The notes below the pieces were generated by a model. It worked only from the letters and a program-made list of their open reading frames with translations. It was not told where the DNA came from and did no database searches. From positions 124,001 to 188,000 of the forward strand of contig NZ_JADPKT010000020.1 in NCBI RefSeq assembly GCF_023074075.1: DNA of 64,000 nt, written 5' to 3'. Positions 26,294 to 35,167 of this stretch are shown piece by piece. This stretch comes from Bradyrhizobium sp. 138 (lineage in GTDB: Bacteria; Pseudomonadota; Alphaproteobacteria; Rhizobiales; Xanthobacteraceae). Position numbers and translations under genes: made by a program. The number at the start of each line of letters is the position of its first letter. Position 1 is the stretch's first letter.

Positions 26294-27084
26294 AGCACCG
26301 CCTGCATCGATTGCGGCAGCACATAGGGCACGCCGCCGTCATCCCGATGCACCACGGCGTCGATCTCGAAGATGTCGCGGATGGTCTCGCGGGTGATCAC
26401 ATCGGCGCGCGAGCCATCAGCGGCGAGCCTGCCGCCGTTCAATACCACGAGCCGGTCGGCAAAACGGATGGCGAGATTGAGGTCGTGCAGGATCGCGATC
26501 ACGGCCGTGCCGCCGCCGGCGCGGCGGCGCGCCGCCTCGACGAGATCGATCTGGTGACGCAGATCGAGGCTCGAGGTCGGCTCGTCCAGCAACAGAAGTC
26601 CCGGGCCATGCTCGGCCTCGCCGCAGGCGAGCTGCACCAGGACACGGGCGAAATGGGCGCGCTGCTGCTCGCCGCCCGATAGCGTCGGCAATTGCCGTTC
26701 GCGGAAATGTGCAAGGCCGACCTCGTCCAGGGCAGCGTCGACGAGCAAGCCTGCTTCACGCGCGCTGCGCTCGCCGGCGCCCATCAGCACGATCTCCTCG
26801 ACGGTGAAGGGGAAGGTGACGTTGATGTGCTGGGACAGCATCGCGCGGCGCGCGGCGAGCTCGCGCGGCGTGAAGCTGCGGATGTCGCGCTGCTTCAGGC
26901 GCACCTCGCCTGCGTTCGGCCGGAGATCGCCGGAGAGCAGCCGCAGCAGCGTCGATTTGCCGGCGCCGTTCGGACCGATGATGGCGACCATCTCGCCGGC
27001 CGCAGCCGTCAGGCCGACGCCATCGAGCAGCGTCGCGCGGCCGGCGCGCTTGCTGAGGGATCGCGCCTCGATCACGGCACTCAT
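26227..27084 (-). CDS. hmuV: Haem ABC transporter ATP-binding protein
   Basis: This is the cytoplasmic ATPase of the haem importer, 285 residues. Motifs are Walker A (GPNGAGKST), the Q-loop (LSQHINV), the signature LSGGEQQRAHFARVL, Walker B (LLLLDEPTSSLD) and the switch His in LHDLNLAIRFAD. The N-terminus VIEARSLSKRAGRATLLDGV fits HmuV. The ATG overlaps the hmuU stop (ATGA). The last about 20 residues (after VLPQSMQAV) are encoded by an intergenic palindromic repeat and are probably not part of the ancestral protein. It forms an operon hmuT-hmuU-hmuV on the minus strand. Confidence 0.93.
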   Translation of the reverse strand: MSAVIEARSLSKRAGRATLLDGVGLTAAAGEMVAIIGPNGAGKSTLLRLLSGDLRPNAGEVRLKQRDIRSFTPRELAARRAMLSQHINVTFPFTVEEIVLMGAGERSAREAGLLVDAALDEVGLAHFRERQLPTLSGGEQQRAHFARVLVQLACGEAEHGPGLLLLDEPTSSLDLRHQIDLVEAARRRAGGGTAVIAILHDLNLAIRFADRLVVLNGGRLAADGSRADVITRETIRDIFEIDAVVHRDDGGVPYVLPQSMQAVLLTSPRRGEVGLRSNPGEGPQH

Positions 27085-28172
27085 AGCGAGGCGAGCCCGC
27101 GCTGCCGCAGCAGGATGAAGAGGAAGACCGGCGCGCCGACCGCCGCGGTCAGAATGCCGATCGGCATCTCCGCCGGGGCCACGATGGTGCGCGCCAGCGT
27201 GTCGGCGCCGACCATCAGGATCGCGCCGAGCAGGACCGAAGCCGGCAATAGCAGCCGATGTGTCGGTCCAATGACGAGCCGGAGCAGATGCGGCACGACG
27301 ATGCCGACGAAGCCGATGACGCCGCTGATCGACACCGCGACGCCGGTCATGGCGGAGACCATGACGATCGAGATCCGCTTGAGACGCTCGACGTCGACCC
27401 CACTGTGAAAGGCATCGGCCTCGCCGAGCACCAGGAGATCGAGACCGCGTGCGACGAAGGCGCAGGCGGTAAGCCCGATGACGAGGATCGGCGCGAGCAC
27501 GGCGGCCTTGGTCCAGGTCGCCCCGCTCATCGAGCCCAGCAGCCAGAACGTGATGTCGCGGAGCTGGCGGTCATCGGCGACGAAGACCAGCAGCCCGATG
27601 CCGGCATTGGCGATGGCGGTGATGGCGACGCCGGCAAGCAGGAAGATCGCGATCGAGGTGCGGCCCGATCGGCTCGAGATGCCGTAGAGGATGACGGTCG
27701 TGGCCAGGGATCCGGCGAATGCCGCGAGCGGCAACAGCTCGGTCTGGAGAAAGCGCAGCGTCTCGCCGAAGCGCGAATCGGTGAAGACGATCGCGCTTGC
27801 GGCTGCGAGCGCGCCGCCGCTGGAGACGCCGACCAGCGCGGGATCAGCCAGCGGGTTGCGAAACAGTCCTTGCATGATCGCGCCGGCCGCGGCGAGCAGG
27901 CCGCCGACCATGGCGGTCGCCGCGATCCGGGGGATGCGGATCGACCACAGCACGAGCTGGTCGCGGGCCGTCATGGCCGTGCTCTCGCCTGATAGCCCGA
28001 GCGCGGCAGGCAGGCGGGAGAGGGGGATGCCGGCGGCGCCGAGGGTCAGCGCCACGATCGCGGTGAGCACGAGCACCGCGATCAGGAGCGGGATCGCGAG
28101 CGATGCGGACCGTCGTCTGGCGCTGGCGCGTCGTTCCGGGCTGCGCGCTTCAGTCCCGATCGCCACGCTCAT
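27081..28172 (-). CDS. hmuU: Haem ABC transporter permease, FecCD family
   Basis: This is the inner-membrane permease of the haem importer, 363 residues with about ten membrane segments. FecCD-family hallmarks are RIPRIAATAMVGGLLAAAGAIMQG in the first third, FRNPLADPALVGVSSGGALAA immediately after, and GVIGFVGIVVPHLLRLVIGPTH near the C-terminus. The start at 28172 is chosen because it overlaps the hmuT stop (ATGA) and yields SVAIGTEARSPERR followed by the first membrane helix. The frame runs open to 28655 but that part is antisense-like noise over hmuT. With HmuT and HmuV it moves haem from periplasm to cytoplasm. Confidence 0.93.
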   Translation of the reverse strand: MSVAIGTEARSPERRASARRRSASLAIPLLIAVLVLTAIVALTLGAAGIPLSRLPAALGLSGESTAMTARDQLVLWSIRIPRIAATAMVGGLLAAAGAIMQGLFRNPLADPALVGVSSGGALAAASAIVFTDSRFGETLRFLQTELLPLAAFAGSLATTVILYGISSRSGRTSIAIFLLAGVAITAIANAGIGLLVFVADDRQLRDITFWLLGSMSGATWTKAAVLAPILVIGLTACAFVARGLDLLVLGEADAFHSGVDVERLKRISIVMVSAMTGVAVSISGVIGFVGIVVPHLLRLVIGPTHRLLLPASVLLGAILMVGADTLARTIVAPAEMPIGILTAAVGAPVFLFILLRQRGLASL

Positions 28173-29122
28173 TGCCGGCAATTCGCCGCCGACAGTGCCG
28201 ACGTGAATGCATCGCCCGGTGCGGCCAAGGCCGGATAGAGTTTTACGGAGAGATCGCGCGCCGCTGCCGCCGTCCGGGGGCCGAAGCCGAGTAGATAGAG
28301 CCCATCCATGGTGATGAAGCTCTTGTTGGCCGCGACCGGCGTCAGCGCAAAGCCGGGATGGGCATAGATCGCGTCGGCCTGGAGCGAGTCCTTGCCGCGT
28401 TCGATCGACAGCGCGAATTCGGGTCTTGCCGCCGCGATCGCCTCGTCGCCGATGATCTTGTAGCCGTCGAAATCGTCGACGGCGTTGGCGGCGCCGGCGA
28501 GCTGGATGATTTCGTCGGCCGCCGTCTTGCGGCCGGCCACCATGGCCCGCCCATTCTGGAGCGACATCACGAACATCACGCGCACCGGCTTGGTCACCTT
28601 GGCGCGCAGCGCGCGAAGCTGCGCAAGATCGGCACCGACCGCGGCGCTCAGGCACGCGGCGCGTGCGTCGACGCCCATGGCATGGCCGACCAGTCTTATC
28701 TTCTCGATCAGGCCATCCTCGGAGAAGGTGTCAGGCACCAGCACCATCGGCACTTTCGCCGTTTCCAGGATCTCCAATGTCTCGCGCGGACCCGAGCCCT
28801 GGATCGCCAGGATCAAAGTGGGATTGAGGCCCAGCACGCCTTCGGCGGAGATCTGGCGCATGTAGCCGACATTGGGTTTGTCGTGCAGCGCCGCCGCTGG
28901 ATAAAGGCTGGTGGTGTCGACGCCGACCAGCCGGTTCTCGAGCCCGAGCGCATAGAGGATCTCGGTGATGGCGCCGCCGATCGAGACCGTGCGTGCGAAA
29001 TCGGTCACGGCGACGTCGCGATTACGCGCGTCATGCACTGTGATGCCGGCGGCGTGCGCGGCCGACCCGAGCGCGATTCCGCTGGAGAGCAAGAGGTTGG
29101 CGAGGGTGCGACAAAATGTCAT
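28169..29122 (-). CDS. hmuT: Periplasmic haem-binding protein
   Basis: This is the periplasmic binding protein of the haem ABC importer, 317 residues, with a signal peptide ending near SAAHA. The two-lobed TroA/BtuF-type fold is indicated by VSIGGAITEILYALGLENRLVGVDTTS and TLILAIQGSGPRETLEILE. HmuT-type proteins usually bind haem with a Tyr; the Tyr in SLYPAAALH (about residue 84) is a candidate. It is the first gene of hmuTUV; the small hmuP gene lies upstream, six bases away, so the two are probably cotranscribed. Confidence 0.92.
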   Translation of the reverse strand: MTFCRTLANLLLSSGIALGSAAHAAGITVHDARNRDVAVTDFARTVSIGGAITEILYALGLENRLVGVDTTSLYPAAALHDKPNVGYMRQISAEGVLGLNPTLILAIQGSGPRETLEILETAKVPMVLVPDTFSEDGLIEKIRLVGHAMGVDARAACLSAAVGADLAQLRALRAKVTKPVRVMFVMSLQNGRAMVAGRKTAADEIIQLAGAANAVDDFDGYKIIGDEAIAAARPEFALSIERGKDSLQADAIYAHPGFALTPVAANKSFITMDGLYLLGFGPRTAAAARDLSVKLYPALAAPGDAFTSALSAANCRQ

Positions 29123-29128
29123 TGCGGA

Positions 29129-29335
29129 TTACTTCGTCAAGATCAGCTTGTTCTGCGAGGTCAGGCGAAGCCGGTAACTGTCCCCGCCATGCGCGATGAT
29201 GATCTCGCGGGCGGCCGCGAACAGCTCGCGGCTGTCGATCTGGCTCCCACGCATGGTCAGGGTTCTCGTTGTCGCAGAAGAGCTTCCTGCTGTCTCAGCC
29301 GCGCTGCCATCGTTGTCTACGGACGTTGCTGACAT
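29129..29335 (-). CDS. hmuP: HmuP/HemP-type haem-uptake regulator
   Basis: This is a 68-residue HemP/HmuP-family protein. The core is the C-terminal half: LTMRGSQIDSRELFAAAREIIIAHGGDSYRLRLTSQNKLILTK, seen here as two helices and two strands. In Bradyrhizobium HmuP is known as a coactivator, with the iron regulator Irr, of haem-uptake gene expression. The ATG at 29335 gives an Asp/Ser-rich N-terminus before the core; the frame runs a further 26 codons upstream without a good start. It lies between hmuT and the divergent hmuR, the expected place for its target promoter. Confidence 0.88.
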   Translation of the reverse strand: MSATSVDNDGSAAETAGSSSATTRTLTMRGSQIDSRELFAAAREIIIAHGGDSYRLRLTSQNKLILTK

Positions 29336-29596
29336 GTGAAGTGTGATGCTTTCGAGACCGTGGAGTGCAGCTAGTTTGTATAGGCGGCGCGGAGCGCATT
29401 CCAACGGCAGCAATTTACAATCGATATAAACTGCAACCTGATGTCATTGACCGTCAGAGTGTTGCCACGTAACCAATTATGGCGACGGGGAACATGCCCG
29501 CGCCTTGAGAAAATTAGCCAGCCAGCCGTTCGCGTTGCGAACGCACGCCAGCCAGAAGACGCCAAATCTAAAAGTGAAATGCAGGCTGGGGCTAAT
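29336..29596. other. Divergent hmuP/hmuR intergenic region
   Basis: About 260 bases, more AT-rich than the surroundings. It must hold both promoters and the HmuP/Irr targets. Beyond the candidate iron element I see no riboswitch or hairpin of note. Confidence 0.6.
29414..29430. promoter_or_regulatory. Candidate Irr-type (ICE) box between hmuP and hmuR
   Basis: TTTACAATCGATATAAA matches the iron control element pattern TTTAGAA-N3-TTCTAAA, as I remember it, at 11 of 14 fixed positions. It sits in the AT-rich hmuP-hmuR divergent region where such an element is expected. The match is imperfect, so this is a candidate only. Confidence 0.4.
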
Positions 29597-31945
29597 ATGG
29601 CTGACGGGGCTAGGTATTCGCGCGCCCTGATTTTGGGCGCGTCGGTGGTTTCAATCGCGGCAATGATGACGGAGAGCGGTCTTGCACAGACCGCGGAGCC
29701 GCAAGCCCACCGCGCGCCGGCGGAACGGCCGAAGCAGGCGAAGCGGAAGCCGGCCAAGCCGCAAGTCGATCAGCAACAGGCCAGCGCCGGCGTCCGGGAT
29801 GCGCACGCGCAGGTGGTTGTCGGCGTCCAGGCGCTCGATACGATCACGGCTGCCGCCACGAAGACCAAGGAGCGCGCGATCGACTCACTCGCGCCCGTCA
29901 GCTCCATTTCGCTCGACCAGATCCAAGGGCTTCAGCCCAACCGGTTGTCAGGTATCTTCTATGCCGTGCCCGGCGTGTCGTTCCAGGAGCGCGGCGACGA
30001 TCCTGCCACCGTTATCAACGTCCGCGGCTTGCAGGATTTCGGTCGCGTCGCGGTCGTCGTCGACGGTGCGCGGCAGAACTACCAGCGCACCGGTCACAAC
30101 GCCAATGGCTCGTTCTTCCTCGATCCTGAATTGATCGGCGGCGTCGATGTCGTGCGCGGTCCGACCGCCAACATCTACGGTTCAGGCGCGATCGGCGGCC
30201 TCGTCTCGTTCCGCACCAAGGACATCAACGACGTGCTGCGCCCCGGCGAGCGCTGGGGTGTCGATCTCTCCGGCTCCTACGGCACGAACAACAATCGTGG
30301 TCTCGGCTCGGTGTTCGGCGGCGTCCGCGCCACGCCCGACGTCGATATCTTCGGCGGCGCGGTCTACCGCACGCAAGGCAATTACAAGGACGGCAACGGC
30401 ACCGAGATCGGCAACACCGGCAATCAGGTCGCGGCCGGACTGATGAAGCTCACGGTGCGGCCGGCCCTCGGTCACGAGGTCAAGCTCGGCGCCGTCTTCC
30501 AGGACTACCAATACGATATCGGTCAGTTCAACCGCGGCCCGGTGGCAACAGCGGCACAGCGCGCGCTCTATCAGGGCTCGTCGGTCTATGCCTCCGACGC
30601 CAAGAATTACACCGGCACCATCACCTGGAACTACTCGCTGCCGAGCGACAATCTGTTCGACTGGCACATGTCGATCTACGGCAATCGTGTCGACAACGAC
30701 CAGACCAAGACCTATCACTATTCAACCGGAGGCGCGGCCTATTGCGGCGCGGGCAATTTCGGCAACAACATTTCGGGCTGTGTCGGCGACAAGCGTGGCT
30801 ATGTGCTCGACACAATCGGTATCGATGCCAACAACACCACCCGCTTCAATGTCGGCGACTGGCGTAACGCGCTGACCTGGGGTGTCGACGCGTTCCAGGA
30901 CGATGTGAGGACGACCGACAGCCGCGGCAACTCCAACATCACCACGCCGAGCGGCATCCGCACGGTATCGGGCGGCTTTCTTCAGTTGAAGCAGAACTAC
31001 AGTACCTGGTTCGAGGCGGTGAGCGCGATCCGCTATGACCGCTACGATCTGGACTCCGGTAATACCCACGCCGGCGGCGACCGCTTCTCGCCAAAGATCA
31101 CCCTTGGCGTGACGCCCGTCCCGGGCTTCCAGCCCTATGTCAGCTATGCCGAAGGCTATCGCGCACCGTCCATCACCGAGACGGTAATCTCAGGTGCGCA
31201 TGCGACCGGCGGCGGACCGGCCTTTTTCCCATGTCCCGACGGCACGGTCGGCCTGTTCTGCTTCCTGCCCAACCCGAACCTTCGCCCCGAAGTCGGCAAG
31301 AACAAGGAAGTCGGCTTCAACCTGAAATACGACAACATCTTCAGCGCCAACGACTCCTTCCGCGGCAAGATCAATCTCTTCCGCAACGACGTCAGCGACT
31401 ACATCGACCTCGTTGCTTCGGCGCCGGTCCCGGTGCCACCGTTCGGCTCGTTCAGTCAGTTCTACCAGTACCAGAACATCGCCAATGCCCGGATCCAGGG
31501 CTTCGAGGCGGAAACGATGTACGATGCCGGAGACTGGTTCATCGGCGTCGCCGGTCATTACATCCAGGGCAAGAACGTCGCCACCAATATCGGCCTCGCA
31601 ACCATCACCCCGCGCAAGGTCGTTACGACCGGCGGCGTCCGCCTGCTCGACCGCACGCTGATCCTGTCGGCGCAGTGGGCCTCGTTCGGCGCCAACAACG
31701 ATGTACCCGCCAACTATCTTCCTGCGACCGGCTACGAGCTGGTCAATTTGTACATGACCTACAACGCGACCAGGGACATCGTGTTCACCGCCTCGATCGA
31801 CAACCTCCTGAACCAGTACTACCGGCCTTACGCCATTCCGGGCAGCTCGACCGATGGCACGTCGCAGAACGACGTGCTTTGGTCAGCCCCGGGAGCGGGC
31901 AGGGTCTACAAGGCCGGCATGAAAATCCACTTTGGAGGTGCGTAA
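29597..31945 (+). CDS. hmuR: TonB-dependent haem receptor
   Basis: This is the outer-membrane haem receptor, about 782 residues. The signal peptide (YSRALILGASVVSIAAMM, cut near GLAQ) is followed by a Pro/Lys-rich spacer and a TonB-box-like stretch (LDTITAAATK). The plug domain contains IQGLQPNRLSGIFYAVPGVSF and VVDGARQNYQRTGHNANGSFF, a pattern typical of haem/haemoglobin receptors of the HmuR/HemR type. The barrel ends with a terminal AGMKIHFGGA strand; the C-terminal residue is not aromatic. Histidines that could contact haem are in TGHNANGS and the barrel. I use the ATG at 29597; an ATG at 29579 is possible and frames are open to 29441. It starts the plus-strand operon. Confidence 0.92.
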   Translation: MADGARYSRALILGASVVSIAAMMTESGLAQTAEPQAHRAPAERPKQAKRKPAKPQVDQQQASAGVRDAHAQVVVGVQALDTITAAATKTKERAIDSLAPVSSISLDQIQGLQPNRLSGIFYAVPGVSFQERGDDPATVINVRGLQDFGRVAVVVDGARQNYQRTGHNANGSFFLDPELIGGVDVVRGPTANIYGSGAIGGLVSFRTKDINDVLRPGERWGVDLSGSYGTNNNRGLGSVFGGVRATPDVDIFGGAVYRTQGNYKDGNGTEIGNTGNQVAAGLMKLTVRPALGHEVKLGAVFQDYQYDIGQFNRGPVATAAQRALYQGSSVYASDAKNYTGTITWNYSLPSDNLFDWHMSIYGNRVDNDQTKTYHYSTGGAAYCGAGNFGNNISGCVGDKRGYVLDTIGIDANNTTRFNVGDWRNALTWGVDAFQDDVRTTDSRGNSNITTPSGIRTVSGGFLQLKQNYSTWFEAVSAIRYDRYDLDSGNTHAGGDRFSPKITLGVTPVPGFQPYVSYAEGYRAPSITETVISGAHATGGGPAFFPCPDGTVGLFCFLPNPNLRPEVGKNKEVGFNLKYDNIFSANDSFRGKINLFRNDVSDYIDLVASAPVPVPPFGSFSQFYQYQNIANARIQGFEAETMYDAGDWFIGVAGHYIQGKNVATNIGLATITPRKVVTTGGVRLLDRTLILSAQWASFGANNDVPANYLPATGYELVNLYMTYNATRDIVFTASIDNLLNQYYRPYAIPGSSTDGTSQNDVLWSAPGAGRVYKAGMKIHFGGA

Positions 31946-32041
31946 GCCGACAGGGCCTTAACCCCATCATCTCCGCCGGGCCGCGCTGATGCTCCAGCGC
32001 GGCTTCGGCGCGTTTCGTTTTGATCAGAAGGAGTGACTTTC

Positions 32042-32377
32042 ATGTTCATCGCAATGAATCGTTTTCAGGTGAAGCTCGGCTCGGAAGCCGCGTTCGAGAC
32101 CGTCTGGGCTACGCGCGAATCCTATCTCGGCAGCATGGCCGGCTTCGTCGAGTTCCACCTGCTCAAGGGGCCGGTGCTCGAGGACCACACGCTGTATTCC
32201 TCCCACACCGTGTGGGTCGACAAGGCGGCCTTCGAGGCGTGGACGCGCTCGGACGAATTCCGCCGCGCTCATGCGCGCGCCGACAACAAGACCGGGGAGA
32301 GCCTCTATCTCGGCCATCCCAAGTTCGAAGGATTCGACGTCATCATGACCGAGCGCAAGGCGAACGCGGCCGCCTGA
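32042..32377 (+). CDS. hmuQ: IsdG-type haem-degrading monooxygenase
   Basis: This is a 111-residue ABM-fold protein. The haem-degrading triad of IsdG-type enzymes (Asn, Trp, His) is present at residues 6, 67 and 77: MFIAMNRFQV, AFEAWTRSD and FRRAHARAD, matching the family spacing. Bradyrhizobium HmuQ is a known haem-degrading enzyme of this type and I assign the symbol on that basis. AAGGAG precedes the ATG at 32042. Its place directly behind the receptor shows its job: releasing iron from imported haem in the cytoplasm. Confidence 0.88.
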   Translation: MFIAMNRFQVKLGSEAAFETVWATRESYLGSMAGFVEFHLLKGPVLEDHTLYSSHTVWVDKAAFEAWTRSDEFRRAHARADNKTGESLYLGHPKFEGFDVIMTERKANAAA

Positions 32378-32404
32378 GGCGGCCAGCTTGATGAGGAGCC
32401 GGAC

Positions 32405-32920
32405 ATGCTGAGTACTGATCTCGCCGATCTCAAGGCCTATATGGCCGACAATCCCGGCGCGGTGATCGAGGACGTCGCGCGCGAGCGCAAGGTCACCCCG
32501 CGCGCGGTGATCGAAGCGCTGCCGTCGTCGATGGTGCGTGTGGGCGGCGGCGAGCATTTCGCCCCGGCCATGCAGGACATCGCGGAATGGGGCGAGGTCA
32601 CGCTGATCGTGCACACGGACGATGCGATCTTCGAGTTCACCGGCGCCGTTCCCGCGGGCGAGATCGGCCGCGGCTATTTCAACCTGATGCAGCCGAAGGG
32701 GCTGCACGGCCATCTCCGCCACGAGCGCTGTGCGGCCGTTGCCTTTGTCGAGCGGCCCTTCATGGGCAAGACTTCGGCGTTCGTCGCGTTCGTGAACGCC
32801 GACGGCGGCATCATGTTCAAGGTCTTCGTCGGCCGCGACGAGACCCGGGCGCTGCGGGCGGATCAGCTGGTGCGGTTTCGGCAGCTTGCGGACCGGATCG
32901 TGCCCGCGCCCGCGGCATAA
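32405..32920 (+). CDS. hutX: Haem utilisation carrier HutX
   Basis: This is a 171-residue cytoplasmic haem carrier of the HutX/HuvX family. Recognisable stretches are VARERKVTPRAVIEALPSSMV in the N-terminal helical part and WGEVTLIVHTDDAIFEFTGAVPAGE in the beta core. LMQPKGLHGHLRHERCAAVAFVERPFMG follows, broken over its two strands, where the His residues are candidate haem ligands. The ATG at 32405 follows GAGGAG. Partners are probably HmuQ, to which it may hand haem, and TonB-ExbBD downstream in the same operon. Confidence 0.9.
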   Translation: MLSTDLADLKAYMADNPGAVIEDVARERKVTPRAVIEALPSSMVRVGGGEHFAPAMQDIAEWGEVTLIVHTDDAIFEFTGAVPAGEIGRGYFNLMQPKGLHGHLRHERCAAVAFVERPFMGKTSAFVAFVNADGGIMFKVFVGRDETRALRADQLVRFRQLADRIVPAPAA

Positions 32921-32947
32921 CTTGCTTCACTCTGTCGGGAGATCAGG

Positions 32948-33724
32948 ATGCAGAGCAATTTTGGGCTTCGGCATGTGATCCTAACAATCGCGCTGGCGCT
33001 CGCGTCGACGCCGGCCCTTGCGATAGACGAGGCCCTGCTGCCGCGCAATCTGTCGCCCTGGGGCATGTTCGTCAGCGCCGACATCATCGTGAAGACGGTG
33101 ATGGTGGGGCTCGCCGTCGCTTCGCTGGTGACCTGGACGGTGTGGCTCGCCAAGACCATCGAGCTGCGCCGCAAGGGCGCGCTCGCCTTGCAGCGGACGC
33201 GCGCGCTCGAAGGCAATATGACGCTGGCGGAGGCATCCGCACGCGCCGGCGACGGGCACGACGCCGTCGCCCAGCTCATCCAGTCCTGCGCCAGGGAGGC
33301 CGAGCTCTCCGGCGGCGTGCTCGACGAAGGCCTGCAGGAGCGGGTGGCGCTGCGGCTGGAGCGGGTCGAGGCGGCGATGTCACGGCAGATCGCGCGCGGC
33401 ACCGGCGTGCTCGCGACCATCGGCGCCATTGCGCCGTTCGTCGGTCTGTTCGGCACGGTCTGGGGCATCATGAATTCCTTCATCGGCATCTCCGAGAGCC
33501 ACACCACCAGCCTCGCGGTGGTCGCACCCGGCATCGCCGAGGCGCTGCTCGCCACCGCGCTCGGTCTCGTCGCGGCGATCCCGGCGGTCGTGATCTACAA
33601 TCATCTCGTCCGCGGCATCGCCAATTACCGTGCGCTGCTCGGCGACGCCTCGGCTCAGCTCATGTTGCTGGTAAGCCGCCAGCGCGACCACAGGGAATTC
33701 CGCTTGGCGCGGGCGGCGGAGTAG
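32948..33724 (+). CDS. exbB: Biopolymer transport protein ExbB
   Basis: ExbB is the proton-conducting inner-membrane subunit of the TonB complex, 258 residues. It carries an N-terminal signal-like segment ([14 protein letters not shown]), as rhizobial ExbB proteins often do. Three membrane helices follow: [42 protein letters not shown] and [39 protein letters not shown] is the family signature. GGGAGATCAGG precedes the ATG at 32948. It is followed four bases later by exbD in the same operon, so the hmu locus has its own dedicated energiser. Confidence 0.95.
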   Translation: MQSNFGLRHVILTIALALASTPALAIDEALLPRNLSPWGMFVSADIIVKTVMVGLAVASLVTWTVWLAKTIELRRKGALALQRTRALEGNMTLAEASARAGDGHDAVAQLIQSCAREAELSGGVLDEGLQERVALRLERVEAAMSRQIARGTGVLATIGAIAPFVGLFGTVWGIMNSFIGISESHTTSLAVVAPGIAEALLATALGLVAAIPAVVIYNHLVRGIANYRALLGDASAQLMLLVSRQRDHREFRLARAAE

Positions 33725-33728
33725 AGCC

Positions 33729-34190
33729 ATGGCCGCAAAGCTCGGCGCATCGAAGCTCGGCTCGCGCTCGGGATCGCCGCTCAGGCGCGGCGACCCGGAT
33801 GATCTCGACGTCACCCACGAGATCAACGTCACGCCGTTCATCGACGTGATGCTGGTGTTGCTGATCATCTTCATGGTGGCGGCTCCACTGGCCACCGTCG
33901 ATATCGGCGTCGAGCTGCCGGCGACTGCGGCCGAGCCGGCGCCGCGGCCGGACAAGCCGGTGTTCGTCACCGTCAAGCCGGATCTTTCGATCGCTGTTGG
34001 TGAGGAGCTCGTCTCGCGCGATGCGCTCGGCACTTCGCTCGCTGCCGCCACCAGGGGCCGCAAGGACGAACGTATTTATCTGCGCGCCGACAAGGCCGTC
34101 TCCTATGGCGACCTGATGGAGGTGATGAACAGCTTGCGCAATGCCGGCTATCTCAAGGTCGCTCTCGTCGGCCTCGACGGACGCAGCTGA
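33729..34190 (+). CDS. exbD: Biopolymer transport protein ExbD
   Basis: ExbD is the proton-translocating partner of ExbB, 153 residues. The single membrane helix carries the essential Asp in INVTPFIDVMLVLLIIFMV. A periplasmic domain follows, with VFVTVKPDLSIAVGEELVS and IYLRADKAVSYGDLMEVMNSLR as typical strands. It starts four bases after exbB. Its stop overlaps the tonB start (TGATG), pointing to translational coupling. Only the Asp in the helix can carry the proton. Confidence 0.95.
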   Translation: MAAKLGASKLGSRSGSPLRRGDPDDLDVTHEINVTPFIDVMLVLLIIFMVAAPLATVDIGVELPATAAEPAPRPDKPVFVTVKPDLSIAVGEELVSRDALGTSLAAATRGRKDERIYLRADKAVSYGDLMEVMNSLRNAGYLKVALVGLDGRS

Positions 34191-35020
34191 TGGCCGCCGC
34201 GAACGCGTTTGCCCTGCACGAGCCGCTCGGCGAGCGAGAGGGCGCGCGCTGGGGCCTGTCGGCGGCGGTGATCGTGGCGTTGCATATTGCTTCCGCGCTG
34301 CTTGCGATGAGCTGGCTGAAGCACGTGCCGGACGAGGGTGTCAACATGCCGGCCATCCTCATCGACATGAAGCCGGAGACATCGGCGCCGCAATCGACGC
34401 CGCTCGATATGGCGCCGGGACCGGTGATGCAGCAGGCGGATCCCTCGCCGCCGGAGCCGGTGCAACAGCAGGCCGTCGAAGAAATGATTCCGCCGACGCC
34501 GCCGCAGGAAAGGCCGGACGTGGTTGCGCCGCCGGAGCAGAAGCTCGAGCCAGTTCCGCCGAAGCCCGAGCCCGCGAAAGTTGTGCCCGTTGAGAAGCCG
34601 ACGCCGGCCAAGCCCAAGGTGGTGCGCCCCGATGCCCGGAAGCCGTCGGAGGCGCCGCCCGCGCCGCGCACCAGCGCACCGCCACGCGTTGAGCGTGAGG
34701 CGCCGGCGGCGTCAGCCATGAGTGCGGGCGCTCTTGCGTCTCTGGTTGCGGCTTATAATCAGCGCGTTCGAGCGCACCTCATGCGCTTTCATTCCTATCC
34801 CTCGGGCGGTAACGATCAGCGCGGACTGGTCCGGGTGAAATTCACGATCGGCCGCAACGGCCAGATCATGTCCAGCCGCATCAGCCCGTCCGGCGTTGCC
34901 GCGTTCGACGCGAAGGCGCTGTCGATGATCCGCCAGGCCGCGCCGTTCCCGCCGATCCCGCCGGAGATCAAGAACAGCTCGATGGACTTCACTATTCCCG
35001 TGGACTTTACGGTGCAGTGA
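34190..35020 (+). CDS. tonB: TonB energy-transducing protein
   Basis: TonB is the periplasm-spanning transducer that contacts the TonB box of HmuR, 276 residues. The N-terminal anchor (LSAAVIVALHIASALLAMSWL) carries the conserved His that works with ExbBD. A Pro/Glu- and Pro/Lys-rich spacer runs from about residue 60 to 165 with many PEP and KPEP repeats. The C-terminal TonB domain includes VKFTIGRNGQIMSSRISPSG and AKALSMIRQAAPFPPIPPE. It overlaps exbD by one base. It ends the plus-strand hmu operon and the neighbouring repeat follows. Confidence 0.95.
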   Translation: MAAANAFALHEPLGEREGARWGLSAAVIVALHIASALLAMSWLKHVPDEGVNMPAILIDMKPETSAPQSTPLDMAPGPVMQQADPSPPEPVQQQAVEEMIPPTPPQERPDVVAPPEQKLEPVPPKPEPAKVVPVEKPTPAKPKVVRPDARKPSEAPPAPRTSAPPRVEREAPAASAMSAGALASLVAAYNQRVRAHLMRFHSYPSGGNDQRGLVRVKFTIGRNGQIMSSRISPSGVAAFDAKALSMIRQAAPFPPIPPEIKNSSMDFTIPVDFTVQ

Positions 35021-35072
35021 GGCTGCTCTCGCCTCGCATCATCCTCTTTGTCATGCTCCCTCGAAAGCGGGC

Positions 35073-35124
35073 ATCCAGTACTCCGCGGCCTTGCACGTGA
35101 CGCGGACGCCGCGGCGTACTGGAT
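35073..35124. repeat. Palindromic repeat, family 3
   Basis: A 17-base left arm (ATCCAGTACTCCGCGGC) pairs with GCCGCGGCGTACTGGAT on the right at 16 of 17 positions, with an 18-base loop. The element lies between the convergent tonB and phytase-like genes. It resembles another dispersed Bradyrhizobium element. Confidence 0.75.
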
Positions 35125-35167
35125 CACCGGTCGAGCTGGACGACGACCATGTCGAGAGAGCCTCGCC

